From contig CM038469.1 in assembly GCA_021464415.1 (NCBI GenBank), positions 4,814,501 to 4,878,500 on the forward strand: a DNA stretch of 64,000 nt, read 5' to 3'. Each line of letters starts with the position of its first letter. Positions within the stretch are counted from its first letter, which is position 1. The notes under the pieces were generated by a model that saw only the letters and a list, made by a program, of their open reading frames with translations, ran no database searches and was not told the DNA's origin. The DNA comes from Lonicera japonica (Eukaryota > Streptophyta > Magnoliopsida > Dipsacales > Caprifoliaceae). Below, one piece after another: positions 22,780 through 34,598 of this stretch. A program made the translations under genes and the position numbers.

Positions 22780-23130
22780 TCGAAAAAGACCTTCTTAAAC
22801 AGAAGGCAACCGTATAAGACCTTGTTTAGTCAAGGCAGTAAAATTAACAAAAGACCTTCTTAAACAGAAGGCAAACGTATAAGACCTTGTTCAGACAAGG
22901 TATCAAAATTAACTAAAGACCTTCTTAAACAGAAGGCAAACGTATAAGACCTTGTTCAGACAAGGTATCAAAATTAACGAAAGACCTTCTTAGACAGAAG
23001 GCAAATATGTAAGACCTTGCTCGGCCAAGGCAACAGACATACAAATTTGTAAGACTTTGCTCGGCTAGGGCGAAAACCACACAAATGTGCAAGACCTTGA
23101 TCGGCCAAAGCAACAAATGTGCAAATACAT
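22780..23130. repeat. About 62-bp tandem repeats downstream of the gypsy-2 integrase
   Basis: Units containing AAGACCTTCTTAAACAGAAG and TAAGACCTTGTTCAGACAAG repeat four to five times and then degrade (AAGACCTTGCTCGGCCAAG). Each half contains a small inverted repeat (CCTTCTTAAACAGAAGG; CCTTGTTCAGACAAGG), so RNA from either strand could form serial hairpins. From 23131 to 23344 I see nothing further. Confidence 0.85.
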
Positions 23131-23344
23131 AAGGCTTGAATTAATCAATGCACCCAAAATTAATGGAGAGCACCTTTTTGTTCAAAAAAAAGGGAATCAA
23201 ACAAGACAGACTTGTTTATATTCAACTATGCTTTGGATTAGTTAAAACATGAACTAATTAAAGCTATTTATGCGAAAATTGTTTGTCACAATTAATCAAA
23301 ATAGCAGTATAATAATAAATATCAACATAATCTTTCTTCATTAA

Positions 23345-23728
23345 TTTAAAACACATGTACATGTTGTAGGGCTTCGCGGCCGAAAAAAAGAAGAAGAGAG
23401 AGGAGAAGAGACAAATGCTTTCTTCAAAATTCCTCCAATGTCAAAAAGCTTTGACTTTTCAACTTCGACAACTCTCATGACCTTCTCGAGTTGCTTATTA
23501 ATCTTGTCAAAGCTCTCTTCAAGAAGGCCTCCTGCGCTTGAAAGAAGCAAATCGTTCTTTCAAACGAAAAAATTGACCGGCAAGATGGTCGTAGCTCTTC
23601 TTCAGACGACGATGCTTTCGTTTAAGGCGAAAAAAGGCCTTTAACATATTGGCCACTTCTGTAGTGTCTACTTCTTCAGCGTATGGAGAAGCATCATCCG
23701 AAACAGATTCATTATTCAAATCCGCCAT
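23345..23728 (-). pseudogene. Gypsy-2 small accessory gene (basic coiled-coil protein), frameshifted
   Basis: The frame opens MADLNNESVSDDASPY and continues with a Lys/Arg-rich helix (LKRKHRRLKKSYDHL). It stops at 23519, but a heptad-like continuation (EESFDKINKQLEKVMRVVE) runs in the adjacent frame down to about 23341. One frame change near 23525-23550 would explain both. A TATA-like TATATAAT lies at about 23805-23812 on the same strand. I do not recognise a family. Confidence 0.55.
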
Positions 23729-24177
23729 TGAAATAAAACTCAGAAGTTAAAATACCTTTTTAGTTACGTACAATGGAGAATAAACAGTGAGCAATCTGAT
23801 AGGGATTATATAGGGGTCGAAAAACCCTATACAATGAATGTCCTAGAAGTATGAAAGGACATTCATCATTTAATGTCCTCTTCATGCTCCATTTATTATT
23901 CTCTTCATTTGAAGAAACACCTTGGAAATTTGCCAAAACCCCTCACATTAGTAGCCCAGTGGCCATTTTTTAAAGGCCACGTGGCCAACTGGGGGGCATA
24001 ATTACAATTAACCAATAGATCAAATATGACATACGTACTCGGCAAAAAGGATTTATGCTACATACACAAAGAAAATCATACTCCGCAAAAAGTATTTTTA
24101 TTACAACTTTTCATTAAGTCATAAATATATATATATATATTTATATACAGCTAGAAAAGAAAAAAAAAAGAAGAAAA

Positions 24178-26654
24178 TCATCTTTCATCCTCATTATCTT
24201 CGGCAGCATTATCAACTTCTTGCTCTTTCCCAAAAACAGGGGGAGGTTGAGCGAATAGATTAGGGGGCAAAGTGCCGGCTTATCAAAAAGAGGATCCCCC
24301 TCAACAACCCCTGCAGTAGATAAACCAAATTCATAACCGACTTTATAAATGATATCTTTTATCTTTACAATCTGGTCTGCTGCTTCATCTGAGGCCTCAT
24401 TATAACCTGTCGTCTCGGCTTTGGTTAATTCTTCGAAATAAAGAAACTTGAGCTCCTCAATTGTTGCTTCGACCACCCTTTTCTCCTCCTCTCTGGCCTT
24501 GGCTACAGCTTGAGCTTTGCTATTCTGAGCCAACGTAAGAGAATTTTGGAGTTCGGCAACCTGAGCCTGAAGAATTTGAACTTGGCCCTCCAAATGAGCC
24601 TTATTTTCCTCAGCCGACTTTGTCACATAGCTGTAATCGGCCTGAAGAGAAGAAAGATGATTTGTCACGTCAACGACTATGGCCTGGGCCTCGTTAGCTT
24701 CCTTTTTAGCCTCCGAAACTTCCTTTTTAAGCCTTGCCACTTTTGCCTTGTGGTCTTTTCTAGCTTGTTTGTGTCGAGAAATTATTTCGGCAAAGTATTG
24801 ATTTGGCAGTAGGAAAAATGAAAAGGCAGTTAAAATAAAAACAAAAACAAAAAAATGAAGAAAACTAAATTTCAATCAAAAGAAGAGACAATATCTTACG
24901 CCGACTTGGCACTGGAAGCCCCTATATTCCAATTCGGAGAGGGAAACATACTTCAGTTTTTTGCCATCCTCTAGCAAAACTATAGCAGTTGCTAAAGCAT
25001 GAGCAACCCTACTGCTTGTCAAAGCAGAGTCCTTTATGTTGATAGGCCTCTGATCATGAATAACTCGGGGCCTAATGACGAACTCCTCAGGAAGAGCTTC
25101 CTCCGAAGGAGTATTTTCCTGAATCTCGGTCACCTCATGATGAGCAGGCGAATTGATCGGATGTTCGGCATTTTCATGATCATGTGCCCTTGTTTGAGTT
25201 GGAGGAGAATGACTCTCTGAAATCCCGGCTTCCCTAACGTTGCCACTAACTTCAGGGCGGGCCTCTTCTATGATCGGATTTCTAACTTCAATTGGCGGCG
25301 TCTCTTCTAGTGTAGTTTTCCTCCTTTTGGTAGGAGGACCCGCTGAACTTCTGGAGGCCCTATCTTTATAGAACCGAGCATTCAGGTAATCAAAAACACT
25401 ACGCCGACCAGCCATATTTATATCAGAAGACTCAGAAACGGGATACCTCACTTCTGGGTCTTCTTCTCAATGGAGATTCTTCAACCTCCTCTAACTCCTC
25501 CTCTGCGAGAAGGTTTACTTCAACTTTCCCAATAGAAGCAGGCACGGTTTCACCTCACCTCCTTGAGATTGGAATGACAGTGCTCAGCTCAGCCACAGAA
25601 ACCCCTTCGGCGTTCTCAGTCTGCAACACATGATGATTGACTGGGGGGTTACGAACTTTTTCAACTGTCGACCTTTTATTTTTCTTCTTCCCTTTGCCTC
25701 TTTTTTCTTTGGCAACTAGAAGTTCAGGAAGCTCTAAATCCGAAGATTCTCCAGCTAGAATACGCCGCCTGATACCCTCACTTTTTTCAACCACCCAAGG
25801 ATTCACTACATTATGATCTCTGAAGAAATCATATTTGTCTTTATCCAGAAGGGGAGGGCCAACCCACTTAACAATGTTGGTACGGATGAAGAAGGAAGTA
25901 TACAGAGGGATGTAATTTAAAAGGATGTGAGCCGATCTGGGATGACGAGAAGGCCCTACATTATCAGGTTCATCATAGTTAATAGCCGTGTTCAAATGAT
26001 CACGATTGAGCTCGTCCAAAAGCGGTTTACTAAAATATCTCTTCACTTCGCCAACTGCAAAAAAGAAAAACCAATTAAGGTAAAACATCAAACAGTTGAT
26101 AGACAAAAAACATATATATATATATATCCGCGGTAAGTAAAATGCAAACCAGGTGCGCCGAAGTGCCTAGGAATGCTTTTGTTAACTGGGTCAGGTTCAA
26201 GATTCCCAGTAAGAAGAACTACGTCGTTAAATGCTCCTTTATGAGATGACGCTAGCCCCTCAATAATAGAAGGAGAATGGGGTTTGGCCCTCAAATTCCA
26301 TTTAACTTCGGACTCAGACAGAAGGTAGCAGTATTTAATTTCTTTCAACCCCAGGTTGAGATTAAGACATCTATTCAATTCGGATGTGCCTAAAATAATT
26401 CTGAGCACGTTCGGAGTTAGATGACATAGATGAAAATGTGTATCCCTAAAAAAATCTACCAGCAAAGGATCAAGAGGAATCCTCAACCCAGCAACCTTGA
26501 AGAAGGACGTGTAAATGGAGTATTCGTTATGAGATGGGGGTAAACCTAGTTCTATATCTTTAAAAACATCCTCATGAGGCCCAGGTTCTCTCCAAGAAAT
26601 TCCATTAGGAATATATGCCCTCTTAAATTCCGATTTGTCTATGTCGGTGTTCAA
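24178..26654 (-). CDS. Gypsy-2 multi-exon accessory gene ('putative gypsy-type transposon' domain plus coiled coil)
   Basis: The first exon starts at 26654 (MNTDIDKSEFKRAYIPNG) and carries a helical domain, YTSFFKVAGLRIPLDPLLVDF ending in LTPNVLRIILG, that resembles the plant 'putative gypsy type transposon' family (PF04195, by memory of its pattern). A donor near 26147 and an acceptor near 26057 lead into KRYFSKPLLDELNR, then a Lys-rich nuclear-signal-like stretch (KEKRGKGKKKNKRS). A hydrophilic exon (about 25440-24893) and a long coiled coil (about 24800-24330: ARLKKEVSEAKKEANEAQ) follow. Near 25440-25560 and near 24280 the frame changes, so this copy may be broken. It lies opposite to the integrase, as in gypsy-1, and intact introns again imply antisense protection. 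The gene ends at a TGA at 24178-24180. Confidence 0.65.
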
Positions 26655-27184
26655 GGTGTACTTTCCCCCCCATAATGGTCAATGAATAACGACGATGAGA
26701 AGAACTGAAATTAGGGTTTCGTGAAAATTAAATCAAAAATAAGGAATGAGAAATTAAGAACTTACAGAGAAAGAAGAACTACCGATAAACGAGACGAGCA
26801 GCGAATTCGGCGAAACGAACTAGAAAACAATAAAAATTTTCGAATATCAGAGAAGAAAAAATCCCAGCGGAGATATGGAGGAGATGAAAAGGTAGAAGTT
26901 AGGGTTGAAGAAATAATACCTTTTTGAAAATTTTCTTCCTTTATTTCCCTCCAAGAGACGTTTTACCTTATTGAGATGTGTGTAAGAAGCGACCCTCATT
27001 TAATGAGATTTAACAGCCATCCCATTACGCTCAGTCAAAATCAATGACTGACGATACGACATGTGGAGACTATTCACAAATATAAAAATTCTCCAAAAGA
27101 TTGAATAAGAATGGGAAATTGCTCTGAAGGAAATCAAGCCTCCGAACTCATGGAATTAACATGACTTGAAGGCTTGGGGGCAAT

Positions 27185-27860
27185 TGTGGGAGCATAATTC
27201 TAATGTCTCTTTATGGGCCGAATAAGTAAGACAGGGCCCAATTATCATGAAAGATGAAAATGATCATGAGTGAAGTCTAACAATGTAAGAGAACTATATA
27301 TAATATTTGCCGAGTAAAGAGAGGGGTAAGCCGAGCATAAGGAAGAACCGCCGAGTAAAAGATAATCAACTTGAAAAAGACCTCCAGTATACAGGTAGAA
27401 AATACATCAATACAAGCCAGCTTACCAATGAGAAAATGACGTCTATGGATAATAACGCACGATGAATGACTACTGTACAAACAAATGACGAATCAACACG
27501 TGTAAAGTGAGAAGAAGTTAATTATAACAGCTGTCCCTCCGACAGGTGGAGGGAGGAAATGAATGCCACGGAGGCCCTAAAATATGCCCCGGATGGTAAT
27601 TTCACTGGTGACCTAATCCATCTTGGGGAACACGAAATACAGGGCTATAAATAGAAAAGGATGTTCTCTAAAAGGAGATAGAAAAAAACCTCACAAAGAA
27701 GAGAGGCAAAATCTAGTTACCATCTCTACCAGTTCGGGCCAGACTTACTCCGGTGTACAAAAGCATCACACACAGTACATCGATCCATTAGCAAAAACCT
27801 TTTTCTCCATGCCTGGTAGGGAGTGTGCTGGTATTTCTGCAAAATATAAAACTTAACACA
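27185..27860 (+). repeat. Gypsy-2 3' LTR
   Basis: It starts TGTGGGAGCATAA right after a G-rich polypurine run and ends near TTAACA (27858). A TATA box GGGCTATAAATAG is at about 27641-27653. Only one LTR of this element is in the window, so the right edge is uncertain by a few bases. I looked for a palindrome cluster like that of gypsy-1 and did not see one. Confidence 0.7.
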
Positions 27861-29429
27861 AATAAAAGGTAATCAAAACTAATATATATATATATATATA
27901 TTTATATATTGGCCGTGCTATAAAGAGAATGGTCCTCACTATCGAGTTGGAGGATTACATGTATGCATTTTTTAACAAAATCGTGTTGGAGTTAATTTTC
28001 ATGATGAGTACATAATCTACACAAGATTTTATTAGGAAAATCAATTTGGAAGTGGATATAATAAAACGTTGATGTACTTGTGTACGTGTATATATATGTG
28101 TCACTTGTGTGTTTTTTGCCATCCAATATTTTTTTTTCATTTTACTCACTTTTAGATCGAATATATGCCAATAAATTTTGATAGATAAAATTTAATCATC
28201 ATAGAGATCATCTTCAAAAGAAATTATCAAAAAATTCATGCATTATCCCTCGAAGTGAACTTCATCTTTAGAGTACAACTATAGATATGCATCAGCCTGA
28301 CTCTTAAGTGAACCGTTGCAGACCGGCTTTTAGTGTTGAAAATTAAATTATAAAAGAAAATATCATTCATGCGTCACTAAAATTGGGCCGCAAACAAGAA
28401 TAGTATATACGTTTCAAAGCTGATTGCATATGTTTATATATGATATGATGCAAGGCAGCTATTAAGAGATCTGCCCTAATAATAAATTGAAATGGAATAA
28501 AAAACATAAAGTTCAAATTAAAGACGAGAATATTTAAGAACTAAAATTAAATCAAATCCCAATATTCATATCATTTAACTCTGACTTAAGAAGAGAGATC
28601 GAGTACATCATAATTATAATAGAAATAAAAGTATAAAACCCTAATTCTACTCTTACTATGAGAACTATCCAAGTCTAATTCTACTAGTACCAAAAGTCAT
28701 ATAAAAAAGTACTCCTAAATTAACTAAACTAATTTTTTAAATACAAATAAATAAATTACTAAATACTATTTATACACAACTAAAATACAATTTCGATCTA
28801 CATGTATGTATGTATGTTTGTACGTAAGTGTGGAGTAAAATCCATATTTGCCCCCCTTAATTATTTTTGATTGACATTTTGACACTTAAACTAATTTATT
28901 TTTTCGCAAGTTTCACCTTAAACTATTAATGTTTGTCATTTTGACACTTCCGTCAAATTCCATTAGTCTGACTAACAGTGGAGGGGGTAACACGACACAC
29001 TTTAATTTTCTTCCATTTTTATTAACTTTGTGGGCCACAACTCTCTAATGCAATACCCATATGACTCATCATCTGAAGCATTAGTTACAACGTATAACCC
29101 TCTATGACTTTCATGTTTTTACTGAATTTTGATTCGCGTATCTCGGAGGTGTAATCAGCAGCTGAAGTTCGAGATTTGGATGGATTAAAATTAACAATGA
29201 CACGTATGTAAATCCCCAACTTTAGCAGCTAATTAGACCCTTGAGATGCGTGGTTGAGAGTTCAGTTAAAGTATGAAAGTTGTATAAGGCTATGAGTTCT
29301 AACTAGTGATTCAACCAATGAATTCTTTGGAAATCGTACGAGAGTTACATGCCTGCAAAATTGTTACTATAGGAACCATTAATGTAATTTTGTAGTTTTG
29401 TGATTTTTTTTTTTTGAACTCATTGTCAT

Positions 29430-29650
29430 GTTGAGTTTTTGTGATTGAAGATGATTTATTTCATTGAAATATGCATAAAGGTGTTCTTTTGGTATTACTC
29501 AAATCTTAAACACCTAAAAATATATCTATGTTAGTTAATATTAGTTGCAATAGTAGAAGTATGTTATATATGCCCGATATTGCAGATTTGTAGGAATTCA
29601 ACTTCGTATTACTATTAAATGTTTCTGAGAATTATTCCCCTTTTTTTCTT
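29430..29650 (+). repeat. Dispersed repeat R1, copy a
   Basis: This stretch aligns with 36335-36545 downstream of the intact F-box gene, and in reverse orientation with about 58760-58950 beside the S-RNase gene. Shared words include GATATTGCAGATTTG, AATTCAACTTC and GAGAATTATTC. No coding potential is seen. It may be a piece of ancestral F-box 3' flank or an undescribed nonautonomous element. Confidence 0.75.
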
Positions 29651-31849
29651 AAGAATGGTTAAAAATTGTCATAGAATTTTCAATATAACATATTATACAC
29701 GTACCTTTTCTTTTATTATAAATAATTACAAAAAAGTATCATACCAAGGACAAGAGTTTGATACGTACTGATAATACCTTAGTTTAATATATTGTATATG
29801 TTAAACTAAATCTCATTTAAGTGATAAACATTGCTTTAATTAGTCATATTGTGATCCAGGTTGCATTCATGCGTGTTTTGACATCTAAACATATAATAAT
29901 AGCTTAATTAAGTTTGCATGAATAATCATTTCGTTATTCGAGTAGTTCAAATGGAAATTAGTATGCCGATTGTGTGTTTTGCCTTTACGCGATTTGTGAA
30001 TTTTGTTATTTTGGGAAGCCGTAACTTCTTCTTTTCATACCTGAATGAGTCACCATTAGTGCCTATAGATCCGTTCATTCCCTCTATAAGTTCTGTGTTG
30101 AGCCCAAGTAGTGATATCGATGTTTCCGAAGTCGAAATGGAGAAAAAATAGACTGCTACAGCTTGGTAGTACCCATGATCTATCATAGCTGAGAGCTTTA
30201 GCTAGGAACGTGATCAATCATGCATGGTACGTCTCACCATATATGATCGATCATGGATTCTGCAAAATCAGTTTTTGACCATCTTTGACACTAATTTCAT
30301 AACCTTTTCACCCCCAAAAATCAAGGAGAGAGACTTAAGAGCGAGCTAAATGTGAGGAAGTTCCTAGAGACCTTGATGCATCTCTTCCATTAATTCAGAT
30401 TTTGGACTAAAATCACCATCTCCATCTTAAATCTACTCTTGACCGCCATTTAAGGCTGAAGAAAGATTGGGGATTTTTTTGTGTCTAGCCCTCAGTTCAT
30501 CATCCACCACTTCTATCTTGTGCTTCAATAATCATGGAGGTGGGAACTTAGTATCAAAACTTATTTTATAAATTCTTTGTTATTACATGTAGATTAATTA
30601 AACTATTTATATTTAAAATGGAACAATTCTTTGGTGCGTTTACATGCATGGGTTGTGATTGCATGTTTAAATTTTCTAATTGATGGTTTGAATAACACAA
30701 TTGTAAATTCAATTTCATGATCCTATAAGAACCCATATATGCATGTTGTTAATTGGTTGATTTGAACAAAAACGTACCCACTTGGACTTAACTAATTACT
30801 GATAAATTAATTTTGATATAAGTTGATACGTACTAGTTATATTTAATCCAAGTGGTGGAATTCTTTCATAAATTACGAAGATATCATACTGTTTCTACAA
30901 GTTTTTCTCATGTTGGCGAAGTTGTGAATTTTGTATATAACTGTTAATTTGGCACAATTGTTGAGTAGATATGTGATATTCTAGATATAGTTTCGCTAGT
31001 CCATGTTAGGTCCTGGTTGTTGGTCTCAAAGCAAGGCACGATCTTCACTTCAATGTGTGGAAGAGAGCTGTTGGATATTTCCGTTACCCACGCACGACAT
31101 TCATAATGTCAAGGGGTATATACCGATGTGGCATCGGACACGTGACACACTGAATATTGCGTGGTCCTATTTTTTCCATTTTTTGCTCTACGCACCGCAC
31201 GGTATAATAGCTAAAATGGGCTATTTAGCATATACATTACATATGCTTACTAATTATGTACTTGTTGGTCCAATAAATAAATGAAATGTTTTTAGAGGGA
31301 GAAAATGTTAGAGAGAATTATTCGTTCAAAATCTCTTATTTTCTCCCTAGACCCGTTGACTTACTCGATCGACACAAGGGATGGACAAAAAGGATGATTG
31401 AAGGCGAATTTCGCCAGACAAATGTTTTTAATTAGAGAAAGAAAGTGTTAGAGAAAAAAAATCATATCTAAAGAGAGATGTAGAAAATTCAAGTGCAGGT
31501 TTGAGTTTGTCGAAAATTACCGACTAAAATAATTGGGAAGCTGGTGGGTGGCTTTGAAGATTTACTTTTTAGAATGAAACATATGTTGTGATGGTGGATT
31601 TTTCAATGGGTTTTGGTGTGAGTTGGGGTGGCCTTAAGATTAAATTAATTCTAGAGATAGAAAGAAACACGGCAATGCTGGATTTTCCGGTACATGTGAT
31701 TATTTGAGGACTAAGGTGGTGGTAAAATAACGGGGATATAAGAGGTGTAATGAAGCTCAAATGTGTAAAGTACCAATTAAAGGAGGGGAATGGCGTGAAG
31801 CGAGATGTCATACTCTAAAAAGTGATTTAAGTCATTTTTATAATTAAAA

Positions 31850-32100
31850 AATAATGATAAAGGATAATATATAAATGGTGCTTTTAATAAAGGACACTCA
31901 TTTAAATTTATTAATTTGCATGACAAGTTTTTAATTAAGAACAAAATATTAATTATTTTGTTATTTTAATTAATTAAGTTGAATTTTAATAGTACCCTTC
32001 TTAAAGATAAATACAAGAAAATATATATATAATTAAATTCAAATTCAAATCAATAGTAATACATTCAAACCAATTTAAACAACTAGAGTTAAGCTATATT
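31850..32100 (-). repeat. Inverted repeat arm matching 33530-33790
   Basis: Read in reverse complement, this stretch matches the plus strand at 33530-33790 (and at 1340-1600): shared words include TTTATCTTTAAGAA, AATTCAACTTAATTAATT and AATTAATATTTTGT. Divergence is moderate with several indels. The two arms face each other around about 1.4 kb that includes the start of the duplicated unit and the MITE. Confidence 0.7.
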
Positions 32101-32178
32101 AGTAACTTAAGTAATCTATTCTAAGAAAAATAAATTTAATAATTAAAGTGCACAGAGAAAGGGAGATAATTGTAGTAA

Positions 32179-34598
32179 ATCGAGTTCCAAATAAGATCCA
32201 TTCTTTGGTATTGGTAGTAGTGGACCAGTGACTGCGAAGGTACGTATTGAGGACATGAGTGGCTTTTTTGAAGGGTAATGTTATTTACACCTTTTAAATC
32301 TGTCACAAACACCCCCTCTAAAATTTAACTAAAAATATATTTTAACACCGACCACCTTATTTATCACAAACACTCCCCTTCATTACCCGATGTTAGGTGA
32401 ATACTTAGCAACACATTTTCTTCATGTAAGTCAAGTTTATGGAAGTGTACTCACCTTTCATTAGGCGAGCTTTATTTGAAAAATACTCCAGTAATTCATT
32501 TCCTGATGTTAGGCGAGTTATTACAAACAAACTCTTCCTAAGTGGGGCTAGTGTGTGCATTTGCACTCACCTCTCATTAGGCAAGTTTTAGGGGGGTGTT
32601 AGTGATTAAAAATTTACTTTTATAGGGTGTTTGTGATAAGAGGGGTGTTTGTGATAGAAATGATGGGTGTACATAACACCGCCATTTTTGAAGGTTGGTT
32701 CTCTAGACTCCCCTTTCTTTTATAGGGCAGGGACTTGACCTTCGGCTCCAGCTCAATCTTCATTTCTTCTCTCTCTAGTTTCTCCCTTTACAATCAGGCT
32801 CTCTTTCTCTCTCAATATCTATCTGCATATATTTTCTTGTGTCTTTCCTCCAATACAAGCAATCCTTTGGTTGGGTGTTAGACTAAAATTTCAATTTCTC
32901 TCTATGTCTATATGCTTATATTTTGTTGTGTCTTTCCTTCAATACAAGCAAACCTTTGGTTTTGGTGTTTGACTAGAATTTTTGTTTCCGACAAAACGAG
33001 GGGAACATGCAGATTTAGCTCAACCTTTACGGCAACTTCCATATCCGCAAGATCTACATGAATGAATTTGTTTCAATAAAATCATATTATATATAAGATG
33101 TAATACCTATCCCTATTTTATATTATGTCTACTAGAAATTGGAAAAAAGAAAAAGAAAAAGAAAAGGAAAGTATCTTATTATGTCTACTGGAAAATTGAA
33201 AAAAATGTAACTTAATATGTCTGTTAGAAAATTGAACAAATGTTACATAATATATCTGACAGAAAATTAAAATGATACAACTTAATGTATCTGCCAGAAA
33301 ATTAGTTAGAAGAACCTAACTTAATATATTTGCCAGAAAATTAATTAGAAGAATGTAACTTAATATGTCTGCTAGAAAATTAATTAGAAGAACATAATTT
33401 AAATGTCTGTTTGCTATTATGAAAGAATTGTGATTTAGATATATTTGTAAAATCCGTCTCATATTATATTTGATTAGTTTGAAACATTTACATTCTTTAA
33501 CATCTTTTGAATAATTATTGTATTTATCTTTTTGTTTGAATTTATCGTGATATGTGTTTGAATTAGTTTGAATTTATTTTTATTAATTTAATTTAGACTT
33601 TAATTGTATATTTATTTTCTTATATTTATCTTTAAGAATGGTAGTATTGGAATTCAACTTAATTAATTGAAATAATATAATTATTAATATTTTGTCCTTT
33701 ATTAAATTAAAAGTTGTCCTCTAAACAAATTAATTCAAATGAATGTCTTTTAATAGAAAGAGAGTGTAACATTTGTCCTTTCAAAAAAATGCCCTTTTAT
33801 AATTTGTCTGAGTTTACTGATATATTGTGTAAGCCAACAAAAGACACATCCACTTATGTTATTTATGAAATTATCTTAGAGTAAAACTAAGCAGAACGTT
33901 AAGGAATATAATAGTAAAAAGTAAAATTAATTAGGCAAACTAATAATAAGAAAAAATTATACCTTTTTTTTTTATACAAGTAATGATAAATTCGGGTGGT
34001 TCTTGAAGAAGGACATGGATAAGAAATTAAACTATGGCCCCCAATATGAAATACTGCATACTTAATCATTTGGACCAAATCTCGGATCAAAATATTAACC
34101 AATTGAAAGCTTCAATTCTAATATTAGCATGCGCACAGGATAGACGTAACCCTCTTAATTAGTCAAAAGATCATGTAAATTGATGCGATACTTGCAGTCT
34201 TGTACAGTTGCACGCATGGTAGCAATTATAATTTTTTATTTTATTATCCATGTGCGTTATTCGTTAACATTAATAATAATTAGTGCTTATATTTTTCGGT
34301 ATAAAAATTTGGTTAACTTAATAATTAAATTTGGTTTATGACAAATTTAATGACTAGGTATTTTAATCTTCTTGTAATCATGTTTTCATCCTTCAACATA
34401 TTTAATAAAAGAATCTTTAAGCACGTCTAGTGAACATGATGATTGACATTATAAAATGGAAAATATTTAATTCTCCTCAAAATTCATTAGAAACCATATT
34501 TTATAGCTTCTAAGAATTTTTTTATTTTTTTTTCCTTCATCTGTAGAACTTAGAGTTTTGCTTTGAAGGAGCAGAGAAAAAAGGAACATTATTAACAA
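32179..34598 (+). repeat. Upstream flank of the intact F-box gene (unit 2 of the duplication)
   Basis: It is nearly identical to 1-2409, including MITE, degenerate array and leader. Small differences include G/A at scattered sites, an extra GAAAAG near 33160, and one extra T in a homopolymer before the ATG. Everything regulatory that lies within 2.4 kb of the F-box ATG is therefore shared by both copies. The match starts abruptly near 32179. Confidence 0.92.
32274..32684. mobile_element. Mutator-type MITE upstream of the intact F-box gene
   Basis: This is the second copy of the 411-bp element at 96-506, with the same 9-bp target duplication TTTTTGAAG (32265-32273 and 32685-32693). Its presence at the identical site shows it was copied with the F-box flank and did not transpose here separately. 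Confidence 0.8.

Larger units (their letters stand above)
21568..27860 (+). mobile_element. Gypsy-2: 5'-truncated Tat-type LTR retrotransposon with two antisense accessory genes
   Basis: The left end begins inside the integrase region and directly abuts the F-box fragment. Then come tandem repeats, two genes on the minus strand, a purine-rich run (GGCTTGGGGGCAA, 27171-27183), and a 3' LTR of about 675 bp. The order integrase, opposite-strand accessory genes, then 3' LTR parallels gypsy-1 though the sequences differ. No 5' LTR, gag or RT is present, so target-site evidence cannot be used. Confidence 0.85.
27861..32178. other. AT-rich intergenic region without a supported gene
   Basis: Open frames here are short and lack motifs. 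Visible items are an (AT)n run near 27882-27905, short TA-rich tracts, a copy of the dispersed F-box 3'-flank repeat (29430-29650) and an inverted repeat arm (31850-32100). No remnant of the missing 3' part of F-box copy 1 was found. Confidence 0.6.

Noticed and set aside
27185..27860. A palindrome cluster in the gypsy-2 LTR matching one before its accessory genes
   Set aside because: I looked for a shared word and saw only isolated CACGTG-like or CATGTG-like bits, too common to count.
29918..30151. 77-codon frame in intergenic DNA
   Set aside because: Short, with no motif or homologous copy elsewhere in the window; expected by chance.
31003..31284. 93-codon frame starting MLGPGCWSQSKARSS
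   Set aside because: No recognisable domain, no promoter or splice context; composition is like the surrounding noncoding DNA.
27861..32178. The missing 3' part of F-box copy 1 displaced beyond gypsy-2
   Set aside because: None of the conserved FBA motifs or their DNA words appear there; only the more distant flank repeat R1 does.
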